This document shows positions 25,401 to 35,948 of a DNA stretch of 64,000 nt, one piece after another. Every line of letters starts with the position of its first letter. Position 1 is the stretch's first letter. The stretch lies in NCBI GenBank assembly GCA_033439765.1, contig JAULSN010000002.1:6014001-6078000 (forward strand), in the 5' to 3' direction. Below the pieces are notes generated by a model that saw only the letters and a program-made list of their open reading frames with translations, was not told the DNA's origin and did no database searches. Source of the DNA: Lasiosphaeria ovina (lineage: Eukaryota; Ascomycota; Sordariomycetes; Sordariales; Lasiosphaeriaceae). The position numbers were made by a program, and so were the translations under genes.

Positions 25401-27076
25401 CAAGACGTCCTCGATATTCTGCCGGATGGCATAGAAGGACTCGCAACGGTAGAGAACCAAGGCCCGCCAGAGAAAGTCACCGACCGACAGATACTGCAGG
25501 TTGAGCTTTGGGAGAGCCAGAGGCCGGGAGCCATCGTAATGGTCAGTCCTCCCGAGGCCAATCTCAAAAAGCGTATCCTCGGTAGGGAGCAAAGTCAGGT
25601 CGTGCGCAGTGTCCTGGAAGGTCTTCCGCCGCTCAAAGGTAGACAACAAGACCTCGACAAGAAACCTGCGGTCGATAGACAGCTTCGAAGGCTCCGGGTA
25701 GGCAGTTCGGAGGTGCAACAGCTTGAACAGCTGCTGGAGCTCTTCATCTGTCAGAGGATCAAGGAGCCCCTGAAGCTCTGATCGCTTGTCAATGGACCCG
25801 TAATTCGACAATGCCAAGACGGTCAGCTTCTCTTTAAAGTGTTTCAAGGCGGTTCGCTGCAGCTTGGCCAGACTCTGGCAATGCCGGTCATAGGCCTCGG
25901 TTCTGCTATGCTGAGCCCCTGTCTGGTCATCCACGTTGAAATACGTATAGTGAGAAAGGAGAGCAGAAAGATCGCGCAAAAGGTTGTTTCCTTCGTCATT
26001 GTACATCGGCGAGAGTCTCAGAGCCGGCAGCACGTGGAGATCTTGCAAAAGGGAATTGACATAGCGCCTTGTCGGAAGCTGGCTCTCGAGGTCCGTCAAG
26101 AACTCGACAAAACGCTCGCAATATAGCAAATGTTCTGCGGCCAAGTTTAGCAGAAGAACATGAATGAAAAAAGGAAAGACGAAAGACGCAAACTCACCTT
26201 GCTTAGCACTATTCGAGTACAGCAGAGTCAGGAAGTCCAGTACTAAAGTATATAGCCAGGATCTCTCGAAGCGCAGTCGCGCTCTTGTGGGATCATCGGC
26301 CGAGTCGTATCGCTTAGCCGACGCCCTCCAGGATTTTCTCAGATGAGGTTTCGAATCAAGCAGCTCATCCCGCTTCTCGGCGGACGATAGGTTGTGCCAG
26401 ATGGAGATAGCCACAAGAGGGACGCACTCCTTCCGGACGATGTCGCAATCTAGGCTCTGGAATGCGTGGATGATGAAGAGGAGAACGTGGGTCTTGATGG
26501 TCAAGGAAAGAGAATTGTCGAGCGTCATGGACAGCGCGCGGCGGAAGAGGTCCGAAAAGTCGGCTGGGCGGTCATTGAAGATATCTGGGTGGGCTGTCAG
26601 CGGCTGTCACATCACGGCAGGCCAGAGAACCTACCCCAGGTATCCAGGCGCTCCCTCCGCTTGGCATTGACGATCAAGACGATCAGAAGAACATGGTAGT
26701 TGGAAGATTCTTCGCTATAGCCAGGCCACAAGTAGCTATAACAGAGTGTCAGCCAAGTGCATGGGCGTTGAACGACGAGTCCCAGGACGACGAGTCCCAG
26801 GGGAGGGGGCCCGTACCTCTCCAGAGTCTGTAGACCCTCCAGTACCAGTAGCGACTTGAGCGGGAAGTTTTCCTTCTCGAGGGTGTCCCATATCTCGCGC
26901 TTGAGCACGTCGTTCTTGACCTTGACGCGGGTGGTGCGTTTGGACGTCTTGAGCCAGTGTTGCCGCGCGAGTGTCGCGAACTCGCTCTCGCCTTCTAGGT
27001 CATCTGTTGTCGGCCGACCCGAGTTCGCGCTCGGCCGTGCCACCGCGCTGCTCTTGACTCGCTTCGCTGGAGGCAT
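22464..27076 (-). CDS. Intron-binding protein Aquarius (Cwf11), SF1 helicase of the spliceosome
   Basis: This RNA helicase binds the intron upstream of the branch site as part of the intron-binding complex in activated spliceosomes. Six exons (27076-26817, 26735-26635, 26584-26198, 26134-25315, 25260-23003, 22933-22464) give 1431 aa, the family length. The start is the ATG at 27076 (MPPAKRVKSS); the open frame upstream has only non-ATG codons. The N-terminal helical-repeat domain has YLWPGYSEESSNYHVLLIVL across the first join. The SF1/UPF1-like core has Walker A GPPGTGKTDVATQI (about residue 832), the Walker B-like VVMEEAAQITE (about 1069), VDKYQGEQNDYIILSLTRT across the last join, and RRLTVALSRARLGLYILGRR. 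The C-terminus is acidic (FEAEED). The introns are 50-81 nt apart from the last (68 nt). It is divergent from the THO subunit gene. Confidence 0.95.
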
Positions 27077-27490
27077 CGTGGGTGCTGCTGGCGCGTTGCG
27101 CGTGCTCACTGCTCGGTGGCGGTCGACTTCGAAGCGCGTTTCTGCATGAATTTTAGAAGCCTGGTAATTGACTGAACGATTTAACGTTTCCTACCAGCTT
27201 GACAATTCAGCCTTGCAGCGTGAACCCCACTTTTGAGGGGCCTTGGAAGAGTTTACCAATGGCTGGAGCAGAGGTGTTGTTTTGGCTTGGGGACCCTGTT
27301 CAGTGGCTTCCCTTGGCTGCAAGAAGCATTTCCACACCTAACGACTCTCAGCCTTGTGCTTTCCCAAACACGTAAGTCATCGACCCGTTTCAAGTTATTG
27401 GTTCGCACCACTTCCACCTCAGCCTCGAGCAGCTCCAACCGCGGTCGAAGGCAAGAACCAAGACGCGTAATAACACAACCCAGCAGCAAG
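27077..27490. promoter_or_regulatory. Shared divergent promoter, Aquarius / THOC1
   Basis: 414 bp separate the two divergent ATG codons. The part on the THOC1 side holds CACCTAACGACTCTCAG and AACACGTAAGTC, which resemble splice sites and could reflect a 5' UTR intron. No coding sequence is seen. Confidence 0.5.
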
Positions 27491-30005
27491 ATGCCTTCGG
27501 CAACGGCTACAGGCGACGACGTCATGGCGACTGTTGGCGCCTTTGGCGCCTTCGTGGACGACCTTCTCGATCGCGCAGATTCTATTAAACGCACGTCGTC
27601 AGCGGTGCCTCTCGACTTGACGCATTTCCCCGACCTACAGCAGCAGATTGACGAGGTTCTGGGCTCCGACTTGAGTTTACGCTTTGCGGTAATCGAGACT
27701 GCAGTACGAGACACATTCACCAATTTGATATCGACAATACCAATCGAGTCCCCGAAGTTCGTCCGGGTTTGGGATCTCTTCGACATCCTGTCCATCCTCT
27801 CCGACAGTGAGCAATGCGATCCTGCCTTGCTGTTCTGGCTCGCAGAGGAGCTGCTAGACAGCCAAGCTATTGCCGGCTGCCGCAAAGTTTTTGATTACCT
27901 TGAGTCTCGCCGCGAGCGCATCACAGCAAAGCACTTCAAGGCTAAAAAGCTCGTCATCCTCCGCACCTGCAATGAACTTCTCCGGCGCCTGTCCCGCGCT
28001 CTCGATCCGGCGTTCTGTGGGAGACTTTTCATTTTCATGTTCCAGTGTTTTCCCTTGGGTGACCCTAGCTCGGTAAACCTCCGCGGGGAGTACCACGTTG
28101 AGAATGTCACCACCTTCGACCGAGATGTGCCGGCAACGGAGGAAAACCCGGATATGATGGACGTCGATGCCGAGACGGAGAGCCAGTCTGCCGGTGCACG
28201 CAAACCCACGGACCAAAAACCAGCTCCCAAGGTTGCTGCTGGATCGGACGGAAAGAAATCAGATAAGCCCCTCGATACGGACTCGCTATACCCCATCTTT
28301 TGGTCTTTGCAGGAGTTTTTCAGCCAGCCAAAAAAGCTTTTTGACGCAGCCCACTTCACCACCTTCAAGGCCGGACTCGACGCGACCATGGGCGTCTTCC
28401 AGGCCATCAAGCATGAGCAGGCACCTCGCTCAAAGGATAAGCATGGCGAGGAGACCAAGCAAAAGCTCCGGAAGAAGCGAGACGACGGTGATGATGACCT
28501 TGCTGGCGCTTTTAACCCAAAGTACCTCACGAGTCGGGATCTCTTCAAATTGGAGGTTGGTATCCGGGATCGTCCCAAAGTTGACCATATTTTTTGCTAA
28601 CCCACTGCAGATCAGCGATCTGGCGTTTCGGCGAAATGTTCTTGTCCAGGCACTCATAATCATGGAGTTCCTTCTTTCCCTTTCCCCAAAGGCAAAGGAA
28701 AAGATGGCCAGTGTTAATGTGCCTAAAAAGTCTGTTAACGTGACCTATCCAGACCAGCAGCTGTCGGAAGAAGACACAAAATGGGTCACGGACATGAAGA
28801 GATCCATTGCCGACAACCTCAGGCAGGGACCGGAAGGCCCCTACTTCTACCGCATGGTGGAAACAGTCCTCTCCAGAGACAAGAACTGGGTGCGGTGGAA
28901 AGCTGAGGGTTGTCCATCTATTGAGCTTCCTGTCGTTTCACCAGAGACCTTTATCGAAGCCAGGGAGGGGGCCAATGAACTGGCCACTAACAAACGGCTG
29001 CGTGCAACGCCTCTGGGGTCGTTAGCACTGGATTTCCTAGACGATGTCGACGAGGCCACTGCAATGGAAAAGTTCAAGGCGCCTGAGCGATACCAATTTC
29101 CCGACCTCAAGACTTTCCAGAGCAAGATTTCCGACGACGACTTTGAGATCGACATGGCGAGGACTGAGCAAGCTAAGGCCAAGGCGATAGATAGCAAGGC
29201 CAGCAATACTTGGCGAGCTCTCAGACTCGCTAGCAGATTCAAGCTTGCATCCTTTGACAAGATCGACGACGATGACAAAATCGATGCCATTTTCGAGGAC
29301 TCTGCTGACGAAGACGCCGAGGACGCGGCGGATGCAACGAATGGCGAAGTGGTTTTGCCCGATGATCGCCGGCCCGTCGTCCTTGTGGGTGTTGGCAGCA
29401 GCAGCTCCAGCCTAGCTGGGCAGTTTGTCGCCAAGTTCCCCGGCGCATTCAGCAAGGTCCCAGTCCACGTGACACGCAAGCGAGAAGATGGAGAGACCAG
29501 CGGGAAGGACTACAATCTTGTTGATACCCTGACGTTCAACATGCTTCGGGACGGTGATCAACTTCTCGAGTACAGCGGGGAGGGTCCTGAGAGCCGCGGC
29601 ATCAGCAGGAAAGTGGTAGAGACCATCAGCGCCACAGGCAAAGTCCCAGTGGCGGTAACGGACAAGGACGTGAGTATCCCCAAACCCCTGGCGTTGCAGA
29701 ACAACCTTACTAATATCGAACCGCAGGGTGCGCAACAAATCAAAGATCTTGGCTTTGAAGCGAGGTTCATATTCGTCCAGCCGCCTCATTCAGAAACCAT
29801 GGAAGCGGCCGAGTCGGCAGAAGAGGCGAAAAACTCGGGTTTCTATGATTCGGTCGTTGACTGTGATGTCAAGTCCCTGGAGTTGGCCATATTCGGGCAC
29901 GTGAGCAATGGCGGGGAGGCCGATGCTAAGTCGGCTACGGCAGATAGGGATCTCGCCGAGCCGGTCGCGGGCAATACAGATGTGCCGATGGTAGAGGCGG
30001 CGTAA
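27491..30005 (+). CDS. THO complex subunit 1 (Hpr1/THOC1 family)
   Basis: This is a component of THO/TREX, which couples transcription elongation to mRNP assembly and export and limits R-loops. Three exons (27491-28555, 28611-29669, 29727-30005) give 800 aa. The N-terminal half carries the family signature around residue 170: LSRALDPAFCGRLFIFMFQ, followed by CFPLGDPSSVNLRGEYHVEN. The middle contains KYLTSRDLFKLEISDLAFRR across the first join. Intron 1 (28556-28610) has branch TGCTAAC and acceptor CTGCAG. Intron 2 (29670-29726, 57 nt, donor GTGAGT, branch TTACTAAT, acceptor CCGCAG) is in frame and stop-free. The C-terminus is Glu/Ala-rich. The ATG at 27491 starts MPSATATGDD; an upstream open stretch in the same frame is leader. 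Confidence 0.93.
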
Positions 30006-30492
30006 CGAGGATGGGAGGTTTGGCACGTTTCGGATTGCATGGTTGTGTGTATGTTTAAATGTATATATAAAGATAGTGAGGGACAGAGAGACATACGGGA
30101 CGCGGAAAGCAGCATTGATACCCACATAATAGTCAGCATGGCTTTTTTTGTCATTTTCGGACCAGATTAAAACGAGATCTCTCAATGAGGTCAAAGTGTA
30201 CTCTTCATGTATGTACATGTACATACATGTGTACTTGTACTTTTACAAAAACACCGCGAGGTTTCCTCAACTTCACCCTGGGTGATCTGGCTTCCTTAGT
30301 GAACCAAAGGAGAAGCATTAACCGGTATGGCTTTTCTAGCAGTGGGCGAGCGTCAGTCCGGAAAAACACTGTTCTCTCCTGGGTGTGGTATCCCGCCAAA
30401 AAAATTTTAATTTTTTTTTTTTTTTTCAAAACTCAGAAATGGGGTCAAACGCCTTCCATCACGGCCGCCGACCTCGCCTCGATGTCGGCGCC
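30006..30492. other. Convergent 3' region of THOC1 and a small minus-strand gene
   Basis: 487 bp with AT-rich sequence, the 24-bp palindrome at 30206-30229 and a T-run of about 16 at 30408-30426. On the minus strand the latter is an A-tract about 70-85 nt after the stop of the small gene. No CDS is seen. Confidence 0.5.
30206..30229. repeat. Perfect 24-bp palindrome carrying Puf-type elements on both strands
   Basis: The left arm is CATGTATGTACA and the right arm is its exact reverse complement. TGTACATA (30218-30225) and its complement on the other strand (30210-30217) both match the UGUANAUA element bound by Puf3-class proteins. It lies 200 bp after the THOC1 stop and 264 bp after the stop of the tentative minus-strand gene, so either transcript could carry it in its 3' UTR. 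Confidence 0.6.
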
Positions 30493-31085
30493 TTACTCGA
30501 CGGGCACCAGGCCCATCCGCAGCATAGCCGTCATCGGGTCCGTGATGATCAGGTTCGCCGTCAGCGACCGCGTGAACACGTCCTGCATGCTCTCCCGCGC
30601 CATGTCGGGGTCCGGGACGGGAAGGCCGCTGCGTCACGGTGCGGGACCCCGCGTGGGTGGCGGTGTTAGTGATTTGTTTTCATACATACGTGTTGTGCAG
30701 TGGTTGTTGTTTCTTGTATATATGTGTTGATATGTGTGCATGGGGTTTGTGTGTCTGGGATATGTGTGTTTGGGATATGTGTGTGAACCGTCAAAATGAG
30801 GGTTTAGAGACGGTGGAAGAGAAAAGGGGCACTGTAGTAGGGTGCAGAGCAGGACCCGAGACAAGAGACGAGGAATACAAAGGGGCACCAGGGGGGTTAA
30901 ACACATGTACCGGTAAGGGATCCGTACTCACCTCCGCTGCGCGGGGCGCGGTAGTCGGGAATCTGGTCGGGATACTGCACGGGCAGGCCAGCCTCGATGT
31001 TATCCAGCTCCGAGAGTATGTATTTGGTCCGCATGGCGAAATCCCACAGGTGGTATAAGGTTAGGTGCCGTGAAGGCGGCTGCAT
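30493..31085 (-). CDS. Tentative small two-exon gene of unknown function (97 aa)
   Basis: Exon 1 is 31085-30928 (ATG MQPPSRHLTLYHLWDF...LPVQYPDQIPDYRAPRSGG). Exon 2 is 30628-30493 (...GLPVPDPDMARESMQDVF...MLRMGLVPVE, stop TAA). The 298-nt intron has branch CACTAAC and acceptor GACGCAG. Both exons show strong G/C third-position bias unlike the flanking DNA. The best-looking donor, GTGAGT at 30931, breaks the frame; the donor GTACGG 4 nt further on keeps it, and the same donor is used in the Aquarius gene. I do not recognise the family. The intron holds a TG-rich microsatellite. Further 5' exons or a frameshifted remnant are possible alternatives. Confidence 0.48.
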
Positions 31086-32685
31086 TAACCGTCCCAGGAG
31101 CGTATATTAGGAATAAATGGAATGAAATAAAAAGAAAAGAAGGCGAAGCGGCCTCTGGGGCCTCATTTATCCGCCTACATGCTTGTCAATATTTCTTTTT
31201 CCTCGTTTCTTTTTCCCATTCGCGGCAGAGACGCGTCGACGCATTCAGCCCCTGAACCCCCCCCTTTAAACTTCTAAGGCCCGGCTGCTGATGGCTATAG
31301 CTGTCTTGGAGATGTGCTCCCCAGCAAGAGGCTGAGGTCATGTGAAGAGAGCCCTAAACCGCTAACCGCCCTACACCGTCGGATTTCTCGAATGGAAGCC
31401 CGCTCTCCCCCAAGCCCAGTTAAAACTAAAACATACCTTATCTCAACACGCATTGCCGACATATGCTCAGCTCAGGTCCTCCGTCCAGCTAATAGTACCT
31501 ACCCAAGCGTTACGGCATCCCGCTCATCGCACACTCTGCTGTCTTGTCTCGCCGAGATTCCTTACATACTATCCATCCATACACGCGTCTTGGTCGTGAT
31601 CGTGTCGCAGGATAGCCAGGATCGATGTTGGCGACTTCCATCCCCACAAAGACCAAACGGGCGGTCAGCCCAGCAAAGTTCTCGGGACCACGCTAGTCTG
31701 CGCTTGGTAAAGCCAATATCCTCAAAGCTGCGGCATTTCCTCGGCTTGCCGCAGATTTCACAAACTCGCAAACCTTTAGATGTCTCTTGGAGCTGTTGTT
31801 AGTCGGCAGGGAGCGGGCTAGTCGTTCGTCTTCCGGATCCATGAGTAAGAGATGTTTCGAATGACAGCGAGATTCCGTAGCCTTTTTTCTCCTTCCATCC
31901 ATCGTCCTCGCAGCATCGCGAAACAGCGGTCATGTGGTTTTTGGAGCCCGCCAAGAGAGGTTTCACGACCCTGCAGGCCTTACCCCAACGGCTCCAGTAG
32001 TGTGGGCACATCGATCCTCCCACCAAGCACACCCCTGCCATCTGAAGACATCATCTTGCGCCTGCCGTGCTCTTCTTGCTGGCCGTCCAGGTTTCCAGGT
32101 TGTTTGTTGCACCACTACGGTCCCTGACCACCTTCGCACTTTCCATGACACCGTGATCCAGGAACCGTGCCTCACCTTATCTCAGGCCACTTACAAGCCC
32201 GGAAGTCGTGAATTGCGTGCCGTTACCAGCAATAAGACTGTGTGTGCTCTTCAGTTTCCGTCCATACACTTGTATTTTTATCATCAAATTACCAGAGTAA
32301 CGGCAAATCGCATCGTTCTATTCGTCCCATTCTCCGGCCATAAACACCAGCCCGGAACAGCCTTCCTGTTCACGAACAGCCCGCTCACCTCTAGATGCCC
32401 AGCTCTCACTGTTCATCATGATTTCGCTGGATTATTCCCAGCACCTCCCCGCCTCTACCGAGTGAGAGGTTTCCGACCGGTCACTGTCTTTTGGGGCTTG
32501 ACTTCTACACCTACCTACCTTCACCCTTCAGCTGCCGTTTTTCTAGGCTACTGTCAACACCTAACCAGCCAAGCGCCAACGAGCTGAGATCGTGCGTCCG
32601 TGAGACCGGCTTCCTCGCTAATAACGGCACGCATATAACTTCTCTATTCCGCAAGGACCGCAGATCCGGCCGCATCTCCGGGTCA
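31086..32685. other. Intergenic region upstream of the LON/RING gene
   Basis: 1.6 kb between divergent starts. The last few hundred bases are pyrimidine-rich (CTACACCTACCTACCTTCACC near 32505), as expected for a fungal core promoter and leader. Frames such as 31934-32587 are open but have no domain and are probably leader. Confidence 0.5.
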
Positions 32686-34365
32686 ATGTCTTCCCCCGCC
32701 GAGTCCAGCATGCTACAGACACCCTCCTCCTCCTGCATATCCACAAGCGAGGGAGAGGCTAGTGCCCCTGTCGACTGGAAAAAGCTGGCCCCGGAGCAGA
32801 TACGCCAAATAATTCGACTGATACAGTGTCCCATCTGTTCCTTACCTCTGGACGCTCCCGTCATCCTCCCCTGCGGCCAGAGTATATGCCGTAAATGTCT
32901 GCCCCAGGCACATCGGCGGACCAACATCACGTATCCCCTCGAAGAGAAGCGGCGACGGGAAGGCATCCTCTGCCCCTTACCCGGATGCGACAGGGATCAC
33001 GCTGCGGACGACTGCAGCTCTCACATCACGCTCCGCAAAGTCCTCGATGCCGCCAGGTCCGCGCTTGAAACGAGTCGCGACTCCACTCCGGACCCGGATC
33101 TGGACCTAGACACCACTGTCATCGTCGACGATGAACCGCTGAGCGAAGATTTTCTGTTTACCGAGCTGATGCCGCTGGATGAGTCCCGGATGATGCGGGG
33201 CCCGATGCAGGGTCCGCGTCTCATCGCAACCTGGATCGTGGCTGAGAGCGGTGAGCTTCGGTACAATGCTAATGCTACGTACAACTATACAGCGACAGAG
33301 GCATACAAAGCCCTCGAAAGCGATGTCGTTTCTGCGGTCAGAGAGGCAGTGGAGAGACAGGTTGACTGCCAAATTTGCTACCGCATGCTGTATGAGCCCG
33401 TCACAACCCCGTGTGGTCATACATTTTGCCGGTCATGCTTGCAGAGCGCTTTGAATAGCGCGAGGCACTGTCCGATATGTCGCCACGCCCTGTCGATAGA
33501 TCCCCAGGTATACCCAGACTCATCTCCACCCTGCCAGCCATTGACGGATATCATCTCCTACTTCTGGGCAGATACTCTGGAGGAACGCAGGCGAGGGGCT
33601 ACTAAACAGGAGTCTGGTGGACATGATATTCCTATCTTCATATGTACGCTCTCGTTTCCCGGCGTGCCTACGTTCTTGCACGTCTTCGAGGCGAAATACC
33701 GCCTCCTAATTCAGCGTGCTCTCGAGGGGGATCGAACTTTTGGCATGGTCCTCTACAGTGAACACGGCAACCTCCGTGAATTCGGGACCATGCTTCGCAT
33801 AGAGAGCATTGAATTCTTCCCCGACGGCCGCAGCGTGCTGGAGGCGGTTGGTATATCACGATTTCGGATACTCGAGCACGGCACTTTGGATGGGTATATC
33901 GTGGCGAAAACCCAAACTATCAACGATATGAGCGTCGCCGAAGAGGAGGATAAGGAGATTGAGGAAACGAGACTTTGGTACGGCGCCAGGGGCAGTTCGA
34001 TGGCTTCGCAGGCCGAAGGTTCCATCCACGGTGTCCAGGGCGACAGGCAAACTCGGCCGCGCACGATAAAGTTCCCAAAGAGCTTGTATGAGATTGACCA
34101 CGTGCCGACCATAGATCTGATGGCATTCTGTGTCAATTTTGTTCGGCAGAAGAAGGAAAACAGCGTAGGCTGGCTCAAGACTCGCATAATCACCATCTAT
34201 GGTGAATGCCCGGAAAACGACCCAGATCATTTCCCGTGGTGGTTCGCGAGCATCCTGCCCATCAAGGATAGCCACAAATATCGACTATTGGAGACGAGGA
34301 GTGTGCGTGAGCGCATAAAAATCTGCTGCCAGTGGATTATTATGCTGGAGGAGAGCATGTGGTGA
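32686..34365 (+). CDS. LON-domain RING-finger protein (LONRF-type E3 ligase)
   Basis: This is a 559-aa single-exon protein, likely a cytosolic or nuclear ubiquitin ligase. RING 1 is at about residues 48-105: CPICSLPLDAPVILPCGQSI, then CRKCL and a distal CPLPGC. RING 2 is at about 227-270: CQICYRMLYEPVTTPCGHTF, then CRSCLQSALN and CPICR. The ATP-independent Lon substrate-binding (LAN/LON) domain runs from about residue 315 (IPIFICTLSFPGVPTFLHVF, then EAKYRLLIQRALEG) to near the C-terminus. The family pairs these domains in the same order. I chose the ATG at 32686 because the upstream open frame begins with non-ATG codons. The stop TGA is embedded in TGTG-GTGAGT, a perfect donor, so a short extra 3' exon is possible and the C-terminus is uncertain. 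Confidence 0.88.
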   Translation: MSSPAESSMLQTPSSSCISTSEGEASAPVDWKKLAPEQIRQIIRLIQCPICSLPLDAPVILPCGQSICRKCLPQAHRRTNITYPLEEKRRREGILCPLPGCDRDHAADDCSSHITLRKVLDAARSALETSRDSTPDPDLDLDTTVIVDDEPLSEDFLFTELMPLDESRMMRGPMQGPRLIATWIVAESGELRYNANATYNYTATEAYKALESDVVSAVREAVERQVDCQICYRMLYEPVTTPCGHTFCRSCLQSALNSARHCPICRHALSIDPQVYPDSSPPCQPLTDIISYFWADTLEERRRGATKQESGGHDIPIFICTLSFPGVPTFLHVFEAKYRLLIQRALEGDRTFGMVLYSEHGNLREFGTMLRIESIEFFPDGRSVLEAVGISRFRILEHGTLDGYIVAKTQTINDMSVAEEEDKEIEETRLWYGARGSSMASQAEGSIHGVQGDRQTRPRTIKFPKSLYEIDHVPTIDLMAFCVNFVRQKKENSVGWLKTRIITIYGECPENDPDHFPWWFASILPIKDSHKYRLLETRSVRERIKICCQWIIMLEESMW

Positions 34366-34826
34366 GTTTTTTTTTCCTGCTCGCCAGTCACCTGAAGCCA
34401 TTGCCCCTTTTCAGCCTCGTCCCTCTTTTTGCACCCAAACACATTCAGTAAAGTGCAAGCTTTTCTACTTCTCCGGACCAGGGAGAATAACCCAACGCCC
34501 CCGATCCACACCATCTCACCGAGCAACACGCAAACCCACCCAGCCGCCACGAATGAACGATCCGGCTAATGAAGGCTTCTCGCATCCTCCTAAAAAAAGG
34601 ACAAACATTGTTAACAGTGTTTGCGACAGGTGTTTCAGCTCTTGCAGCATGATGTGATCTTGGATATATATTTCCTTGCTCCATCTCACAATCTTTTGGC
34701 AATCTCACAATCTCTTGGCATTACCAGCAGAATCTTTTTAGTAGCATCTATAGACAATGAATGCATTTCGGCGTTGGTGTTGGGTGGCGTAGGTATAGTT
34801 GGTATGAGATAAGAAATGTTGTTACA

Positions 34827-34848
34827 TAGAGAGAGAGAGAGAGAGAGA
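34827..34848. repeat. (AG)n microsatellite
   Basis: An uninterrupted GA/AG dinucleotide run of about 22 nt in the spacer between two convergent genes. Confidence 0.85.
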
Positions 34849-35599
34849 CCAGGAAAAAAAACAATTCTACACAGAAATGACGGAGGGGGGACAGTCTGGA
34901 CTGTTTTGACCAGAAGCAAGAATCTGGGCGGGCGGCATTCGTTCTAGCGAGTGAGCATTTGGTAGTAGATATCAGATGGCCATGTTTCTGTCTAGCACCG
35001 TGTTTTATTCTCGCCGTGAAAAGTTAACTGGTGTCGCAAAGCGGGATACTTCTTTCTCTCTCTAATTACATACATGCTCGTGATACAGACAATAGTAGCA
35101 GTGCCACACGCCTTTGTCGCTCACCTTAGTATTGTCCCTCCCAACAAAGCGAGACTGGCTTCACAGCTTTCTAAGATTCACAGGCGAGCGAGATGTCTGA
35201 CCTAGTAGGTGAGATAGCCATCCGCTATAAGATGCGAGCAAGGCAAGAGAAAGCTGTCCTCTCCATCAACGAGATGCCAGCCAGACATAAATGGCTTGTT
35301 CAACTGTCACACGATACTCTTTACTCACACACACACACACATCTCTTCATCAGAGACATACACACGACGAAGTCTTACACAGAAAAGATTAGCCAAATCA
35401 ATCATGCTTTTAGATTTCAAGGTATCGAAAGAAAACCCCCTGCAAACAAAAAAAGCCCTGCCCGCAGATTGTTTTAAACCCTTTTTTCCCCATCCAAGAA
35501 AAAAGAGAACATGGCAAAGACGAGACAGGAAAAAGAGAAGAAAAAAAAAAAAAACTTAAGCCAGCCTTCCCGCCCTTCCTTCCTCCATCTCCCACCTAT

Positions 35600-35627
35600 C
35601 CGTCCGTCCGTCCGTCCGTCCGTCCGT
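35600..35627. repeat. (CCGT)n microsatellite
   Basis: About seven copies of the tetranucleotide CCGT in a row, followed by a degenerate copy. It lies in the 3' flank of INSIG. Confidence 0.85.
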
Positions 35628-35948
35628 TCCGTCCCGCTATCTGCCCAAGATTTTTCTTTTCCATTTTTGAGAGTTGGTATTAAAAGTTGGATATCTTGAG
35701 AAAAAAAAGGAAGACCGATGTCTTCCAAGAGGAGGTGATTCCTTTCAGGTTAGATTCTCCCAAAGTTATTTATTCTCTGCTTCTTGGAGCCCCATCGAGC
35801 CAACATTCCCTTTTTTCCATGAAGCTTTCTCAACATGCTGAGAGGGGAGACGGGGGGGCGAGAAACAGGGTTATATTAAAAAAGGGAAGAAAAATAAGAT
35901 GAAGGAGATTATTCCTAAAGAAGTGTCGAGAAAAAAAGATTAAAAGCG

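Larger units (their letters stand above)
34366..35948. other. Convergent intergenic region with microsatellites
   Basis: Between the LON/RING gene and INSIG. It has an (AG)n run at 34827-34848, a (CA)n run at 35326-35340, A-rich tracts (35528-35555) and a (CCGT)n run at 35600-35627. No coding signal is seen. Confidence 0.6.
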
